From assembly GCA_004557825.1 (NCBI GenBank), contig SFFL01000014.1, positions 1 to 49,422 on the forward strand: a stretch of 49,422 bases of DNA, in the 5' to 3' direction. Under the pieces are notes generated by a model that was given only the letters and a program-made list of their open reading frames with translations, searched no databases and was not told where the DNA came from. Shown one piece after another: positions 1-8,216 of the stretch (the stretch's first letter is position 1; each line of letters opens with the position of its first letter). Source of the DNA: Bacteroidales bacterium. GTDB lineage: Bacteria > Bacteroidota > Bacteroidia > Bacteroidales > Muribaculaceae. A program made the position numbers and the translations under genes.

Positions 1-290
1 CTGAAGGGGCTTGGAAATCATAAAAACAGACTCGACCGCCGTAGATCAGCAGTTGAGCCATGCTTTTGTGCTGTCCTCAATTTTTATCGGACAGCAATAG
101 TTTTATATGTAATTGACAAATTTTCCGTCAATTTGCATAAAATAGATTTGGTTCTTTTCGCAGGTCGAAAAGAACCAAAAAACCATAAGGCGCTCCGGAA
201 ATCTTATCGGCAGCGCTCTGCCGTATTGACGGAGGCTCGCGGTGCTTTGCCGCATTGGCAGAAGCTCAGTTCGTATGGCGAATTGTGGTG
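1..290. other. Left-edge spacer, no gene recognised
   Basis: No convincing gene lies here. Plus frame 1 stays open from base 1 to a TAG at 298-300, and its first 30 or so residues (GLGNHKNRLDRRR...) loosely resemble a transposase C-terminus, but I cannot confirm a family. A hairpin GCTGTCC/GGACAGC sits at 70-95. A second stem of 11 bp pairs 150-160 with 166-176 (GGTTCTTTTCG/CGAAAAGAACC). It has no U-tract on either side, so I do not call it an intrinsic terminator. It may mark the end of a dispersed repeat. Confidence 0.3.
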
Positions 291-392
291 GCTGGCGTAG
301 CCAGCTGTCAGGGTAGCCTGGGGTTTGCAGCGCTACGCGCAACTGCACCCCAGGCTACCCTCTTGGTCGGCTATGCCGACCTCTCAACACGC
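291..392 (+). repeat. Dispersed palindromic repeat A, copy 1
   Basis: Three hairpins follow each other. GCTGGC-gta-GCCAGC spans 291-305. A perfect 14-bp stem pairs 311-324 with 347-360. GGTCGGC-tat-GCCGACC spans 365-381. The part from about 321 to 381 recurs at about 42637-42701 with the same order of motifs (TTTGCAGCGCT, GCGCA, CTGCACC, GGCTAC, then the last hairpin). The second copy carries paired changes in the last stem. It lies just downstream of the esterase gene and resembles REP/BIME-type intergenic elements. Its function is unknown. Confidence 0.7.
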
Positions 393-428
393 CGGCCATC
401 CGGGTGGAGACCATTCGGGGCGGGGAAT

Positions 429-1715
429 TTAGCGGATGGAGTAGACCCAGCTGAGCATATTGGTGGGGAAGTCGGTCCAGGTGGCCCAGGAGTGGCCGCC
501 GGTGGCGTGCTCCGAGATGGTGACGGGGCGGCGGGCACCAAGCATTGCATAGTAGTAGGCCATTGCGTTGTATGTGGGAGGCACAACAGGGTCGTCGTTC
601 GACCAGCCGATGTAGGCCGGGGGTGTGCTGGCCGTCACTTGCTTTTCCATCGACATAGCTTTCACTTTCTCGGCCGAAGGATTGTAGCCCAGGAGAGCGT
701 CGCGGGAACCTGCGTGGGTCTGTCCGGCCGTCATAGTGATTACCGGATACAGGAGAACCTGAAAGTCGACTTCGGTGGGTGCATAGCAAGCAACGGTGGC
801 AGCCACGTGGCCGCCGGCCGAGCATCCCATTATGCCCACCTGACTGTATCCGCCCCACTCCGATGCGTGGATTCGCATAAGGCGCACGATATTGTATGCG
901 TCGAGCGCGGGGAGTACAGTGTTGCCTCGGGGCAGGCGGTATTTCGTGATGGCGAGAGTGATGCCGCTGTAGCTGCTGAATACGGTGTGCGCCATCTGAA
1001 TTTCTCCGGCGTCGTGATTTCCGAAGCCGCCACCCGGACAGTCCACTACGGCCTTCATATTCGTTGAGGTATCGGTATTGAATATTTCGGCGGTGGGGGT
1101 GGCTCCTGTGAGATAAATGGCGATGCGGTCGGTCAGCGTGCGTATTACCGGAGCGGTGACATAGAGTGTGACCGGTGTCACCGTCTCGTCGGAAGCGGAA
1201 ACGGTGAGAGGCATAATGAAGGGCATACCGGAGAAGGAAGAATCGAGCGCGTCGAGGTCGACGGTGATTTCCATCGTGGCTTCGGAGTTGCCGGTGGGAA
1301 TCGTGGCCGATGCTACTTGCAGCGCCGAGGAGGGCATCAGGGTATACTGACTGTTGTTAGCCGAATTGTAGGCATTTATATCTTTGTTTGCCTCGGTCGA
1401 AACGGTGGCGGAGAGGGTGAGGTCGGATTTGGAAACATACTCCATCCCACTGAGGTCTTTCAGAGAAATTGTCACACTGGCTTTGCCATCGAGAGCAAAG
1501 GCTGTGGAGATGGGCAAATCCAGCGACAGCGCCCGAGATGGCTCCGGTTCCGGAGGCGTTACAGGGTCGTCGGGCTTTTCGGGCTCTTCAGGATCTTCGG
1601 GGTCGGGTGTGGGCTGAACGGGCTGTTCCGGCTCTAAGTATTCCGGTTCGTCGTCGCCACAGGCCACGGCGGAGAGCGCCAGTGCCAACGCTGTGATAAT
1701 GTGGAGAAATTTCAT
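429..1715 (-). CDS. Alpha/beta-hydrolase esterase lipoprotein with N-terminal DUF1735-like domain
   Basis: The 428-aa product starts with a lipoprotein signal ending in a Cys (SAVACGDDE). A Pro/Glu/Asp-rich linker follows, then a beta-rich domain at about residues 60-165 that resembles DUF1735/BT_3987-like modules. The rest is an alpha/beta hydrolase of the BD-FAE/acetyl-xylan-esterase type. It shows the oxyanion motif PGGGFGN, the nucleophile elbow GCSAGGH (Ser near residue 299), an Asp in WSNDDPVVPP (near 373) and a His in TGGHSW (near 406). The expected role is removing acetyl or feruloyl esters from plant polysaccharide at the cell surface. It is the last minus-strand gene of the locus and starts about 30 bp after the end of a GH127-like relic. 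The substrate is inferred. Confidence 0.8.
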   Translation of the reverse strand: MKFLHIITALALALSAVACGDDEPEYLEPEQPVQPTPDPEDPEEPEKPDDPVTPPEPEPSRALSLDLPISTAFALDGKASVTISLKDLSGMEYVSKSDLTLSATVSTEANKDINAYNSANNSQYTLMPSSALQVASATIPTGNSEATMEITVDLDALDSSFSGMPFIMPLTVSASDETVTPVTLYVTAPVIRTLTDRIAIYLTGATPTAEIFNTDTSTNMKAVVDCPGGGFGNHDAGEIQMAHTVFSSYSGITLAITKYRLPRGNTVLPALDAYNIVRLMRIHASEWGGYSQVGIMGCSAGGHVAATVACYAPTEVDFQVLLYPVITMTAGQTHAGSRDALLGYNPSAEKVKAMSMEKQVTASTPPAYIGWSNDDPVVPPTYNAMAYYYAMLGARRPVTISEHATGGHSWATWTDFPTNMLSWVYSIR

Positions 1716-1743
1716 TTAGAGATTATTTCTCGCGGGTTATTTT

Positions 1744-2196
1744 TTAAGATAAAGATTTTCTGTCGCCGGTCAGACGATAGTAATCGAGCAGAGCCAGCGA
1801 AGTGTATTTCCGTCCCCATATATCCCACCCCTTCAGGCGGTCGTGGATCGTGTAATTGCCTATTTATCCATCTTCGCGCTGAGTCTCCATAAGCATCCGG
1901 GCCGCTGATTTGATTTTTTCAAGCAGAAGAGGGTCATTGTCGTAGCGATACGATGCAATAGCCCCGAGCATCCATTTGCCCATAAACTCCGATTGCCAGC
2001 ACCCTCCCTCGGTGAGATGGCGGAATGGTTCGGCCAGAATGTCGATGTCCTGCGCTTTCACCCTATTTTCGATGCAGGATTCAATCCTTGAGCCGATAAA
2101 GCCGCCGATTTCTGTGGTTTTGGCGAAGGCAGGTCTGCCGGAAATTACGGCAATCAGTAAAAAAACGGTATGGAGAATTTCAAATGCATAATTTAT
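1744..2196 (-). pseudogene. Relic of a GH127-like (beta-L-arabinofuranosidase family) gene
   Basis: Read on the minus strand, the frame runs through a signal-peptide-like stretch (HTVFLLIAVISGRPAFA) and then GGFIGSRIESCIENRVKAQD, EPFRHLTEGGCWQSEFMGKW and TQREDG. It next meets TAA at 1864-1866 and continues with IGNYTIHDRLKGWDIWGRKY up to TAA at 1744-1746. GH127/DUF1680 proteins normally read DGYIGNY at this point, so the TAA looks like a Tyr codon changed by one base. Only the first ~150 of the usual 600-800 residues remain; the rest is missing where the esterase gene begins. No start codon is visible. A short peptide from an internal GTG is formally possible but unlikely to work. Confidence 0.75.
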
Positions 2197-2205
2197 GGAA
2201 GATAT

Positions 2206-2246
2206 CCCCCGGATTCCCGCATGTCTTAATGCGGGGATTCCGGGGG
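2206..2246 (-). terminator. Strong hairpin after the LRR gene
   Basis: A GC-rich stem of about 17 bp pairs 2206-2222 with 2229-2246, with a short loop and one bulge. It starts 20 bp beyond the stop codon of the minus-strand LRR gene. No clear U-run follows, so it may be an intrinsic terminator or an mRNA 3'-end stabiliser. Confidence 0.6.
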
Positions 2247-2265
2247 ACGAGGATGTAACAGATGC

Positions 2266-3315
2266 TTATTTTACAAGGACTTTCTTGCCGCCGGCGATGT
2301 AGAGGCCGGGCACGGTGACATCGTTGATGTCGTCGGCTACGCGGATACCCTGAGTGTTGTAGACGGTGGTATCGGCTTTCTTTTCGGCGAGAACATCCTC
2401 AAGGCCGCCTGACTTGGCAGCTTCGATGGTGGCAAATTTGCCCCAGACGGCATCGGCTCTGTAGGCTGCGATGCAATCCTCATTGGGGACGATGAGCTTG
2501 CCGCTGTAGGTATCGATGGGGAATGAACCTTCCAGTACAACGGGAGGTGTGGTGGATTCAACCTGCACCTCGCGGAGGTTGGGGCTTTCAACAAACGCAT
2601 TTACGGCGATTACTGCAGGCGAACCTACATTAACACGGCTGGCAGCGATACCCTGGAAGCAGAAAGGCATCAGAGTAGCTACGTTAGCCGGGATAACGAT
2701 TTCGGTGATGGGTGTCCAGGCGAAGACACCGGTGGAAATTGAGGAAAGGCCCTTTCCGACGGTAACTTTTGTGAAACGAGTGCTCTGGAAAGCATTGTCG
2801 CCCATTGTAGTCACTGCATCGGGAATTACGAGTTCGCCGGTCAAACCGGTCTGCATAAAGGCTTCGCCTTGAATTACCTCAACATTGGGGGGAAGAATGG
2901 CTTTTTCGAGATTGGCGCAGCGGACGAAGCAGTAACGGCCAATCCATTTGAGTGATTCAGGGAAGACGATTTCCTTGAGGCCTGTGCAATCTTCAAAAAC
3001 GGCATACTCGAATGTGGTGAGGCGCTCGGGGAGCGTCACGGTCTCGATATTTTTACATTCGGGATGAGTGTCTGGTCTTGCCGAGAACATCCAGCCGGAG
3101 AGGTGGGTTACAGTGTAGGTGGTGCCTGCGAAGGTAACTTCGGTAGGAATTACAACGTTTTTAGTGATTTTGGAGTAGTCATTGATGCTTGCCATAACAT
3201 CGGTGCTCTCGCCTATTGTGACGAAGTGATACATACCATCATCAAACTCAAGAGCCGATGCTGCGGGAGCGCACATAGCTGCTGCGACCGCCAAAACGGG
3301 TAATAATTTTTTCAT
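2266..3315 (-). CDS. BspA-type leucine-rich-repeat secreted protein
   Basis: The 349-aa product has a signal peptide (MKKLLPVLAVAAAMCAPAASA). Tandem LRR_5/BspA repeats follow at about residues 60-270, with the pattern L..I.LP..V..I...AF..C..L, as in TVTLPERLTTFEYAVFEDC and KAILPPNVEVIQGEAF. The C-terminal tail VYNTQGIRVADD...PGLYIAGGKKVLVK resembles short Bacteroidota sorting tails. Such proteins are secreted or surface-bound and often bind proteins or glycans. It starts 17 bp after the LRR-GH43 gene, so the two are probably co-transcribed. The ligand is unknown. Confidence 0.8.
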   Translation of the reverse strand: MKKLLPVLAVAAAMCAPAASALEFDDGMYHFVTIGESTDVMASINDYSKITKNVVIPTEVTFAGTTYTVTHLSGWMFSARPDTHPECKNIETVTLPERLTTFEYAVFEDCTGLKEIVFPESLKWIGRYCFVRCANLEKAILPPNVEVIQGEAFMQTGLTGELVIPDAVTTMGDNAFQSTRFTKVTVGKGLSSISTGVFAWTPITEIVIPANVATLMPFCFQGIAASRVNVGSPAVIAVNAFVESPNLREVQVESTTPPVVLEGSFPIDTYSGKLIVPNEDCIAAYRADAVWGKFATIEAAKSGGLEDVLAEKKADTTVYNTQGIRVADDINDVTVPGLYIAGGKKVLVK

Positions 3316-3332
3316 AGTTTTTGGGGTTTAGG

Positions 3333-5018
3333 TTAGATTTTAAGTTTGTAAGCTTTTGTAGCGGATTTAAGGATATAGATGCCGGGGCGGGGGAATGTGT
3401 ACTGGCCGCCGTCGGCGCTGAAAGTGCAGAGCAATGCGCCGTCGATGCCGTAGACCTCGCTGGGAGCGTTGCCCGGCAGGAGGGTGAGAGTGGTGCCGTT
3501 GATTTCATAATTAGGCTCCTGCTCGGCGGCTTCCACATCCTCCACGCCGGCAGTTTCCAGCGTGAGATTGGTAAAATCGTTCCACTGTTCGCCGAGGAAA
3601 TAATTCATATAGATGTTGCGGGGGATGTAGACCTTGGCTGTGGCGAATGTGCCATCGTCGAAAGAGGGATTCACATCTTCGCTCTTCACGTTGTAGCCGT
3701 TGACCATATCCAGTGTCTGCAGCTGACCGTTGGCCAGAGTGACTTCGCGGGCGCACATGTGCTCAACCTTGGCGCCATATTCGGTGGTGTGATACGAGAG
3801 CATCAGTTTGCCTTCAAAATCGCGGAAGAGCATACCGTGGCCACCGTTGTCGACATTGAGCTGGGGTGTGAGGTGGCGCCAGGGACCGGTGACTTTGCCG
3901 CTGTCGGAGATGGCCTGCCCCACGGCATAACCGGTGGAGGAGTTGCTGCTCCAGATAAGGATGAGTTTGCCGGTGGCGTCGTCGCGGAAGATGAAAGGCG
4001 CGTCGGTGATGTAGGAGGCGTGGCCGTCGTGGTAGCCTGAATTGCGGCTCCAGCCCGACTGGCTTCCGGAGAAGAGGAAGTGGGGTTCACCCTCCATATC
4101 GCTCAGGTCTTTCTTCATCTTCTGGGCGTAGACACGGCCGTCGTAGTATTGGGTAAGCTCGCCGGAATAAATCATCCAGGGCTGGCCGTCGGTGTCGACA
4201 TAGAGCGCGCCGTCGATGCACATCATATTCGATGGGGTGTGGTTGAGGCGCCCGCTTTCGGCATCGAACATCGGGTAGAATTTACCGCCGGGGCCGTCGG
4301 TGCTTTTCAGCACTGCCACACCGGCCTTGATCTCAAAATTGCTGAGATTCCAATGGTCGGTATTTGAGGTGTCGAAGACGCGCGAGAAGGTGACGAAGAT
4401 GTAGTGGTCGCCATTGTATTCATACATATCGGGCGCCCAGTTGTCGCAGTTGCCGAGGAAACCTTCTTTGTGATCCCAGGCCCAGCCGGTGCTGTGCCAG
4501 CGGCGGAGGTCGTAGCTTTCATATTTCTCGATGCCGGGGAGCCCGTTGACCCATCGGGGCATATATGTATAATACTTATATTGCTCCGTGTCGGCAAAGA
4601 TGAAGGGGTCGCGAAGGCGCATATTCTCGATGGCCACATCGTTGCTGCGCGATTTGCCGCTGAATGTGGGCGGCTGCTCCGACTGGCAGTGGATTTCCTT
4701 CAGGGGGCAACCCTTGAAGGCGCCTTCGCCGATATATTTTACGGAGGAGGGGAGCCACACCGAGGTCAGCCCGGTCCAGTTGGCGAAAGCCTCGCGGCCG
4801 ATACCGGTCACGGTGTAGGTCTTTCCGGCATAGTTGGTCTCGGAAGGGAGCGAGAGAGTGGAGGGCCGCAGGGGGTTGACCGACCCGATGAGAAGCACCT
4901 TATTGTTGGCCTTGTCAACGACGCGGTATTTCCAGTTGGCATCCATAATTACCTCGTCGGCCTGGGATGCAAGCGGAATAAGGGTTGCGGCAAGAAGTAT
5001 AAGATTTTTTACGTTCAT
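3333..5018 (-). CDS. LRR-GH43 fusion glycosidase, secreted
   Basis: The 561-aa product has a signal peptide (MNVKNLILLAATLIPLASQA). A short LRR_5-like block at about residues 25-110 (TVTGIGREAFANWTGLTSVW, YIGEGAFKGC) leads straight into a GH43 five-bladed propeller from about 120 to 470. GH43 signs are LRDPFIFAD (catalytic-base Asp), NWAPDMYEY (second Asp) and YSGELTQYYDGRVY (probable acid Glu). The tail VYGIDGALL...RPGIYILK is sorting-like. The GH43 part is closely related to the divergent lipoprotein at 8217-9284. I chose the Met at 5018 rather than 5030 because it gives the better signal peptide and places the ATG at the same distance from TAATTTTG as in that gene. Activity is probably on arabinose- or xylose-containing side chains (inference). 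Confidence 0.82.
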   Translation of the reverse strand: MNVKNLILLAATLIPLASQADEVIMDANWKYRVVDKANNKVLLIGSVNPLRPSTLSLPSETNYAGKTYTVTGIGREAFANWTGLTSVWLPSSVKYIGEGAFKGCPLKEIHCQSEQPPTFSGKSRSNDVAIENMRLRDPFIFADTEQYKYYTYMPRWVNGLPGIEKYESYDLRRWHSTGWAWDHKEGFLGNCDNWAPDMYEYNGDHYIFVTFSRVFDTSNTDHWNLSNFEIKAGVAVLKSTDGPGGKFYPMFDAESGRLNHTPSNMMCIDGALYVDTDGQPWMIYSGELTQYYDGRVYAQKMKKDLSDMEGEPHFLFSGSQSGWSRNSGYHDGHASYITDAPFIFRDDATGKLILIWSSNSSTGYAVGQAISDSGKVTGPWRHLTPQLNVDNGGHGMLFRDFEGKLMLSYHTTEYGAKVEHMCAREVTLANGQLQTLDMVNGYNVKSEDVNPSFDDGTFATAKVYIPRNIYMNYFLGEQWNDFTNLTLETAGVEDVEAAEQEPNYEINGTTLTLLPGNAPSEVYGIDGALLCTFSADGGQYTFPRPGIYILKSATKAYKLKI

Positions 5019-5040
5019 GGAGTGTAGCATTTGTATGGCA

Positions 5041-5048
5041 CAAAATTA
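5041..5048 (-). promoter_or_regulatory. -7 element TAATTTTG of the LRR-GH43 gene
   Basis: On the minus strand this reads TAATTTTG, matching Bacteroidota TAnnTTTG. It ends 23 bp before the ATG at 5018. No good TTTG is found 19-21 bp upstream, as expected for a promoter that needs an activator. Confidence 0.65.
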
Positions 5049-5090
5049 GTTTAAATGAAAAATCGGATTAAAATGAAACGCTTCGCGAAT

Positions 5091-5132
5091 ACTACGTCAA
5101 CAGAGTGTGGTACTACGTTTTGACTACGTTTT
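5091..5132 (-). promoter_or_regulatory. Operator: two AAAACGTAGT copies plus a partial third
   Basis: On the minus strand AAAACGTAGT occurs at 5132-5123 and again at 5121-5112, an 11-bp period, with a partial copy TTGACGTAGT at 5100-5091. The pair ends 64 bp before the first base of TAATTTTG at 5048. The same pair, period and distance recur in front of the GH43 gene at 8217. The site overlaps the last codons (QNVVKT) and the TAG stop of the regulator gene. The likely binder is that LuxR-type regulator (inference). Confidence 0.65.
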
Positions 5133-7980
5133 GCCCGTCAGAAGTGTTTTCGGCCTCAAAATCGATGAGAAATTGCGTGAGCGACTCCTTGCTGCCGAGG
5201 CCGATTTTGCGGCGCAGACGGTAGCGGGCAGTCTCCACACCGCGCACCGAAAGATTGGTCATACGGGCTATATCCTTGGTGCTCATATTCAGGCGCAGGA
5301 GCATACAGAAACGCAGGTCGACGGAAGTGAGTGAGGGGTACTTCTTGCGTAGGCGCACGAAGTAGTTGTTGTGGATCAGGTCGAAATTGCCCTGGAGAAT
5401 TTTCCAGAAATCGAGGTCGGAGGAATCGGATTTGATGTTGCGCAGCAGCTTCTCCACATCGCCGGTGGAGACACCGTTCTTATTGCTGATGAGCGCCTTC
5501 TGCAGCTCCTCGATGCGGTAGCCGCGCTCCACCTCGTTCAGTGCCAGTGTGGCCAGGTCCTTGTTCTTGTCGTTGATGCGCTCCTCCAGCAGCTGGTTGT
5601 GCTTGAGTTGCGCCTCGTTTTCCTGCTGGAGCGACTGAATATTGTCCTCCATCTGCTTTTCGCGGAGCCGCTTCTTGCGGCGCTGATCGATGTAGTAAAG
5701 CGAGATGCGGGTGCTCAGATAGAGCAGCAGGATGGCGCTCAGGATGTAAATCACAATCATCCAGGGGCGGAGCAGCAGCGGCGTGGGTACGGTGAAATCA
5801 TACGACAGGGACTGCACGCTGTTGTTGTCCTTGTCGAGCAGGTCGGCGCGGAAAGTGTAGTCGCCCGGCGAGAGATTCACATACGACACGGAGTATTCGT
5901 CGGAGATATGCTCCGAGGAGGTATTTCCCTCCAGAGAGTATCTGAAGCGGTATTTCTTGTTGCCCGGATTCACGAGCGCCATATTGAACGAGATGTTGGC
6001 GTCGACATCGGGGCGGGCGTCGGCGCTGACGGGCAGCCGCTGCTCATTGCCCGGGGTGCTTGCCGTGGTGATGCGGGAGAAGGAGAGCACGGGGATAGCG
6101 TCGCGGCCGCTGCGGATGTTGCCGTCGAAGAGGAGGATGCCGTTGGTGGAGGCGAAGTAGACCCGGTTCTCGTTGCCTATGAAGATGTTGCGGCTCAGAC
6201 CGAAATTGTGGATGGAGAAAAGATTGAAGGGAATCTCATAGTCGCAGCGATAATTCGTGCCGTCGTAGTTGACCAGGTAGTAGCCGTCGGCGGTGGCAAT
6301 CCAGAATTTGTGCGGGTCGGCCTCCGAGATGCTCTGGATCTGCTTCACCCAGGGGAGTTCGTTGCAGAATTTGCGGTATGGCACCATCTCGCCCGTTTCC
6401 CGCGAGTAGGAGTAGAGAGAATCGGAGTCGGCCAGATATACGCGGCCGTTGAGCTTGACGGGGGTAATTTTGTGACGTGTGCCGGAACCTTTCAGCGACG
6501 GGAAAAACTGCTGCTCAAGGATTTTGTTTTTGTCGAGATTGAGCACGAGGCGGTACACGCCGTTGGCGATGTGCGAGGCCCAGAGCGAGCCGTCGTAATC
6601 CTCCACGACCGAGGCCAGGGTGGCCTTGAACCCGGGGAGCATATAGCCCGAGGAGATGTCGATGCTGCCGTCGGGATGCGCCCGGTATACGCGGATGCCG
6701 CTGTAGTTGCTCTCGAAGTAGTGCTTCTTGTCGGCGCTCTGCGTAATGGAGGTGTTTTCGTGGAAGAGGGTTTCATTCTTGCCGCCGCTGAGGATTGCCA
6801 GGTGTGTATTGCTCCCCATAAACACCTGCCCGCCTATTTCATTTGTATACCAGCAGAAATCGTGGATGTCGAATATCTCGTGAATCGACATATCCTTCAT
6901 ATTCAGGTAGTAACCGCCCTGACTCGTGGCAAGATAAATATTGTCGCCATGCTTGGAGATGCCGTTGACCACGCCGACCTGCGGGTCGTTGGGGCCGGGA
7001 ATCAGCGCCCTGAGCGGCAGCGAGGTGTAGATCAGCGAGAGGCCGTGGTCGGAGGTGCACCAGATGTTGCCGTAGCTGTCGATAAACACTGTGAGCACGG
7101 CATTGCTGCAGAGACCGGTGCGCAGATTGTGGTGCCACTGCACCTTTCCTGCGGTGTCGAGGGCGAGCACGCCATCGCGCCGGGTAGATATAATAATGAG
7201 AGAGTCGCCGGCAATCTGCACATCCTGCACATCGCTGTAGCGCAGCATATTGTCGGCATCGGTGCTCCAGCGGGTGGTGTCGGGGGCGCCATTCTTCTGC
7301 ACCAGGAAATAGCCGTCGGATGTGACATAATAGCGGTCGCCGTTTTCCCGGGCGTTGATGCTCCGAAGCAGCGGCATCTGCCGGTTGTCGGCGAATACGG
7401 GCGTGAGTTTCAGGTCGTTGCCGATCTTATGCACGGTGAGGTCGGTGAGCTGCACCAGCACACCGGAGGGAATCTTGTATAGCCCCAGGGCGTGACGGTC
7501 GCCCAGCGGGAGGGTTGACACCGATTTGCCGTCGTAGACGAAAATATGATTATAGGAGAAGAAGAGTACGTAAGGCCCCTGCTCGGCCACTTCCCAGATG
7601 TCGCAGTCGGAGATGGTGGGGCGCGGGATATCTTTCGAGAGAGAGTGATACACCAGCCGGCCGGTTTCATCGGCCTTGTAGTATCCGAATTCCTCATAGG
7701 CGCCTATATAAATACGGTCGCCGATATATTTCACGGTTCTCACCTGGCTTTCGCCCGGGATTTTATGGTTGGTCCACTCGTTGCCGTCGAATTCAATCAG
7801 CCCGCGCGCGCCGAAGTAGATTTTCCCGGCGGCATCCTGGGCGCCGCCGAAAGTCTGCTGACTTAAAGGGATGTCGGGCACGATGTTTTTCACGATAGGC
7901 ATAAAGGACGCCGGCCGCAGCGACGGCGGCAGAATAAGGTCGAGGCACAGTGCCGCAAGGAAAAGTATGCGTTTTTTCAT
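5113..7980 (-). CDS. Membrane-anchored propeller/Y_Y_Y regulator with LuxR-type HTH
   Basis: The 955-aa product has an N-terminal signal/anchor (MKKRILFLAALCLDLILPPS). A large periplasmic sensor of regulator-propeller repeats follows (GLIEFDGNEW, DSYGNIWCTSDHGL, DYDGSLWAS), then a Y_Y_Y domain at about 675-735 and a membrane helix at about 738-760. Next come a basic stop-transfer region, a coiled coil at about 765-820 and a GerE/LuxR-type helix-turn-helix at about 885-935 (STKDIARMTNLSVRGVETAR). No histidine kinase or receiver domain is seen, so it appears to be a one-component system that senses a glycan fragment outside and binds DNA inside. The start at 7980 is preferred because the promoter at 8029-8036 lies within the longer open frame. 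It sits between two GH43 genes that share an operator. Confidence 0.85.
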   Translation of the reverse strand: MKKRILFLAALCLDLILPPSLRPASFMPIVKNIVPDIPLSQQTFGGAQDAAGKIYFGARGLIEFDGNEWTNHKIPGESQVRTVKYIGDRIYIGAYEEFGYYKADETGRLVYHSLSKDIPRPTISDCDIWEVAEQGPYVLFFSYNHIFVYDGKSVSTLPLGDRHALGLYKIPSGVLVQLTDLTVHKIGNDLKLTPVFADNRQMPLLRSINARENGDRYYVTSDGYFLVQKNGAPDTTRWSTDADNMLRYSDVQDVQIAGDSLIIISTRRDGVLALDTAGKVQWHHNLRTGLCSNAVLTVFIDSYGNIWCTSDHGLSLIYTSLPLRALIPGPNDPQVGVVNGISKHGDNIYLATSQGGYYLNMKDMSIHEIFDIHDFCWYTNEIGGQVFMGSNTHLAILSGGKNETLFHENTSITQSADKKHYFESNYSGIRVYRAHPDGSIDISSGYMLPGFKATLASVVEDYDGSLWASHIANGVYRLVLNLDKNKILEQQFFPSLKGSGTRHKITPVKLNGRVYLADSDSLYSYSRETGEMVPYRKFCNELPWVKQIQSISEADPHKFWIATADGYYLVNYDGTNYRCDYEIPFNLFSIHNFGLSRNIFIGNENRVYFASTNGILLFDGNIRSGRDAIPVLSFSRITTASTPGNEQRLPVSADARPDVDANISFNMALVNPGNKKYRFRYSLEGNTSSEHISDEYSVSYVNLSPGDYTFRADLLDKDNNSVQSLSYDFTVPTPLLLRPWMIVIYILSAILLLYLSTRISLYYIDQRRKKRLREKQMEDNIQSLQQENEAQLKHNQLLEERINDKNKDLATLALNEVERGYRIEELQKALISNKNGVSTGDVEKLLRNIKSDSSDLDFWKILQGNFDLIHNNYFVRLRKKYPSLTSVDLRFCMLLRLNMSTKDIARMTNLSVRGVETARYRLRRKIGLGSKESLTQFLIDFEAENTSDGQNVVKT

Positions 7981-8028
7981 AAGTGTAGAATCAGTGGGAG
8001 GAGCCGGTTGCGATGACGAAGAACAACG

Positions 8029-8036
8029 CAAAGGTA
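8029..8036 (-). promoter_or_regulatory. -7 element TACCTTTG of the regulator gene
   Basis: Minus-strand TACCTTTG ends 49 bp before the ATG at 7980. The -33 region is weak. The operator at 8103-8138 lies upstream, so autoregulation is possible. Confidence 0.5.
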
Positions 8037-8102
8037 GCAAATAACGTGCGCTTTTTATAATGAAAAAGTGGTTTACACACGTTCTGAGGGTGATTAGGGC
8101 GG

Positions 8103-8138
8103 AAAACGTAGTAAAAACGTAGTTGCCGAAAACGTATT
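8103..8138 (+). promoter_or_regulatory. Operator: AAAACGTAGT tandem pair plus third copy
   Basis: AAAACGTAGT occurs at 8103-8112 and 8114-8123, an 11-bp period, with a related AAAACGTATT at 8129-8138. The pair ends 64 bp before the first base of TAATTTTG at 8187. This matches the layout in front of the LRR-GH43 gene exactly and points the same way relative to its gene. Confidence 0.7.
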
Positions 8139-8159
8139 GCGAGTTATCGAAGTAGGGAA

Positions 8160-8194
8160 TTGTTGTGCTCTCTTTATTATTGCATATAATTTTG
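8160..8194 (+). promoter_or_regulatory. Promoter of the GH43-susC-susD operon
   Basis: The -7 element TAATTTTG spans 8187-8194. A partial -33 (TTG at 8163-8165) lies 21 bp upstream. The ATG at 8217 is 23 bp after the -7 element. Confidence 0.6.
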
Positions 8195-8216
8195 CGATGT
8201 GAAAATGTCAATGCCT

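Noticed and set aside
150..176. 11-bp hairpin as terminator of the esterase gene
   Set aside because: It lies more than 250 bp from the stop codon and lacks a U-tract on either strand. It fits a dispersed repeat better.
1..300. Open plus frame that might be a transposase end
   Set aside because: The resemblance is limited to about 30 residues. No inverted-repeat end or DDE motif is visible, and the later part falls within hairpin-rich repeat DNA.
5371..7482. Open frame of about 700 codons opposite the regulator
   Set aside because: It has no recognisable domain, start context or promoter, and the opposite strand carries a clear multidomain protein.
7981..8211. Longer N-terminus for the regulator
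   Set aside because: The added residues contain the promoter and the operator, and the signal peptide begins at the Met at 7980.
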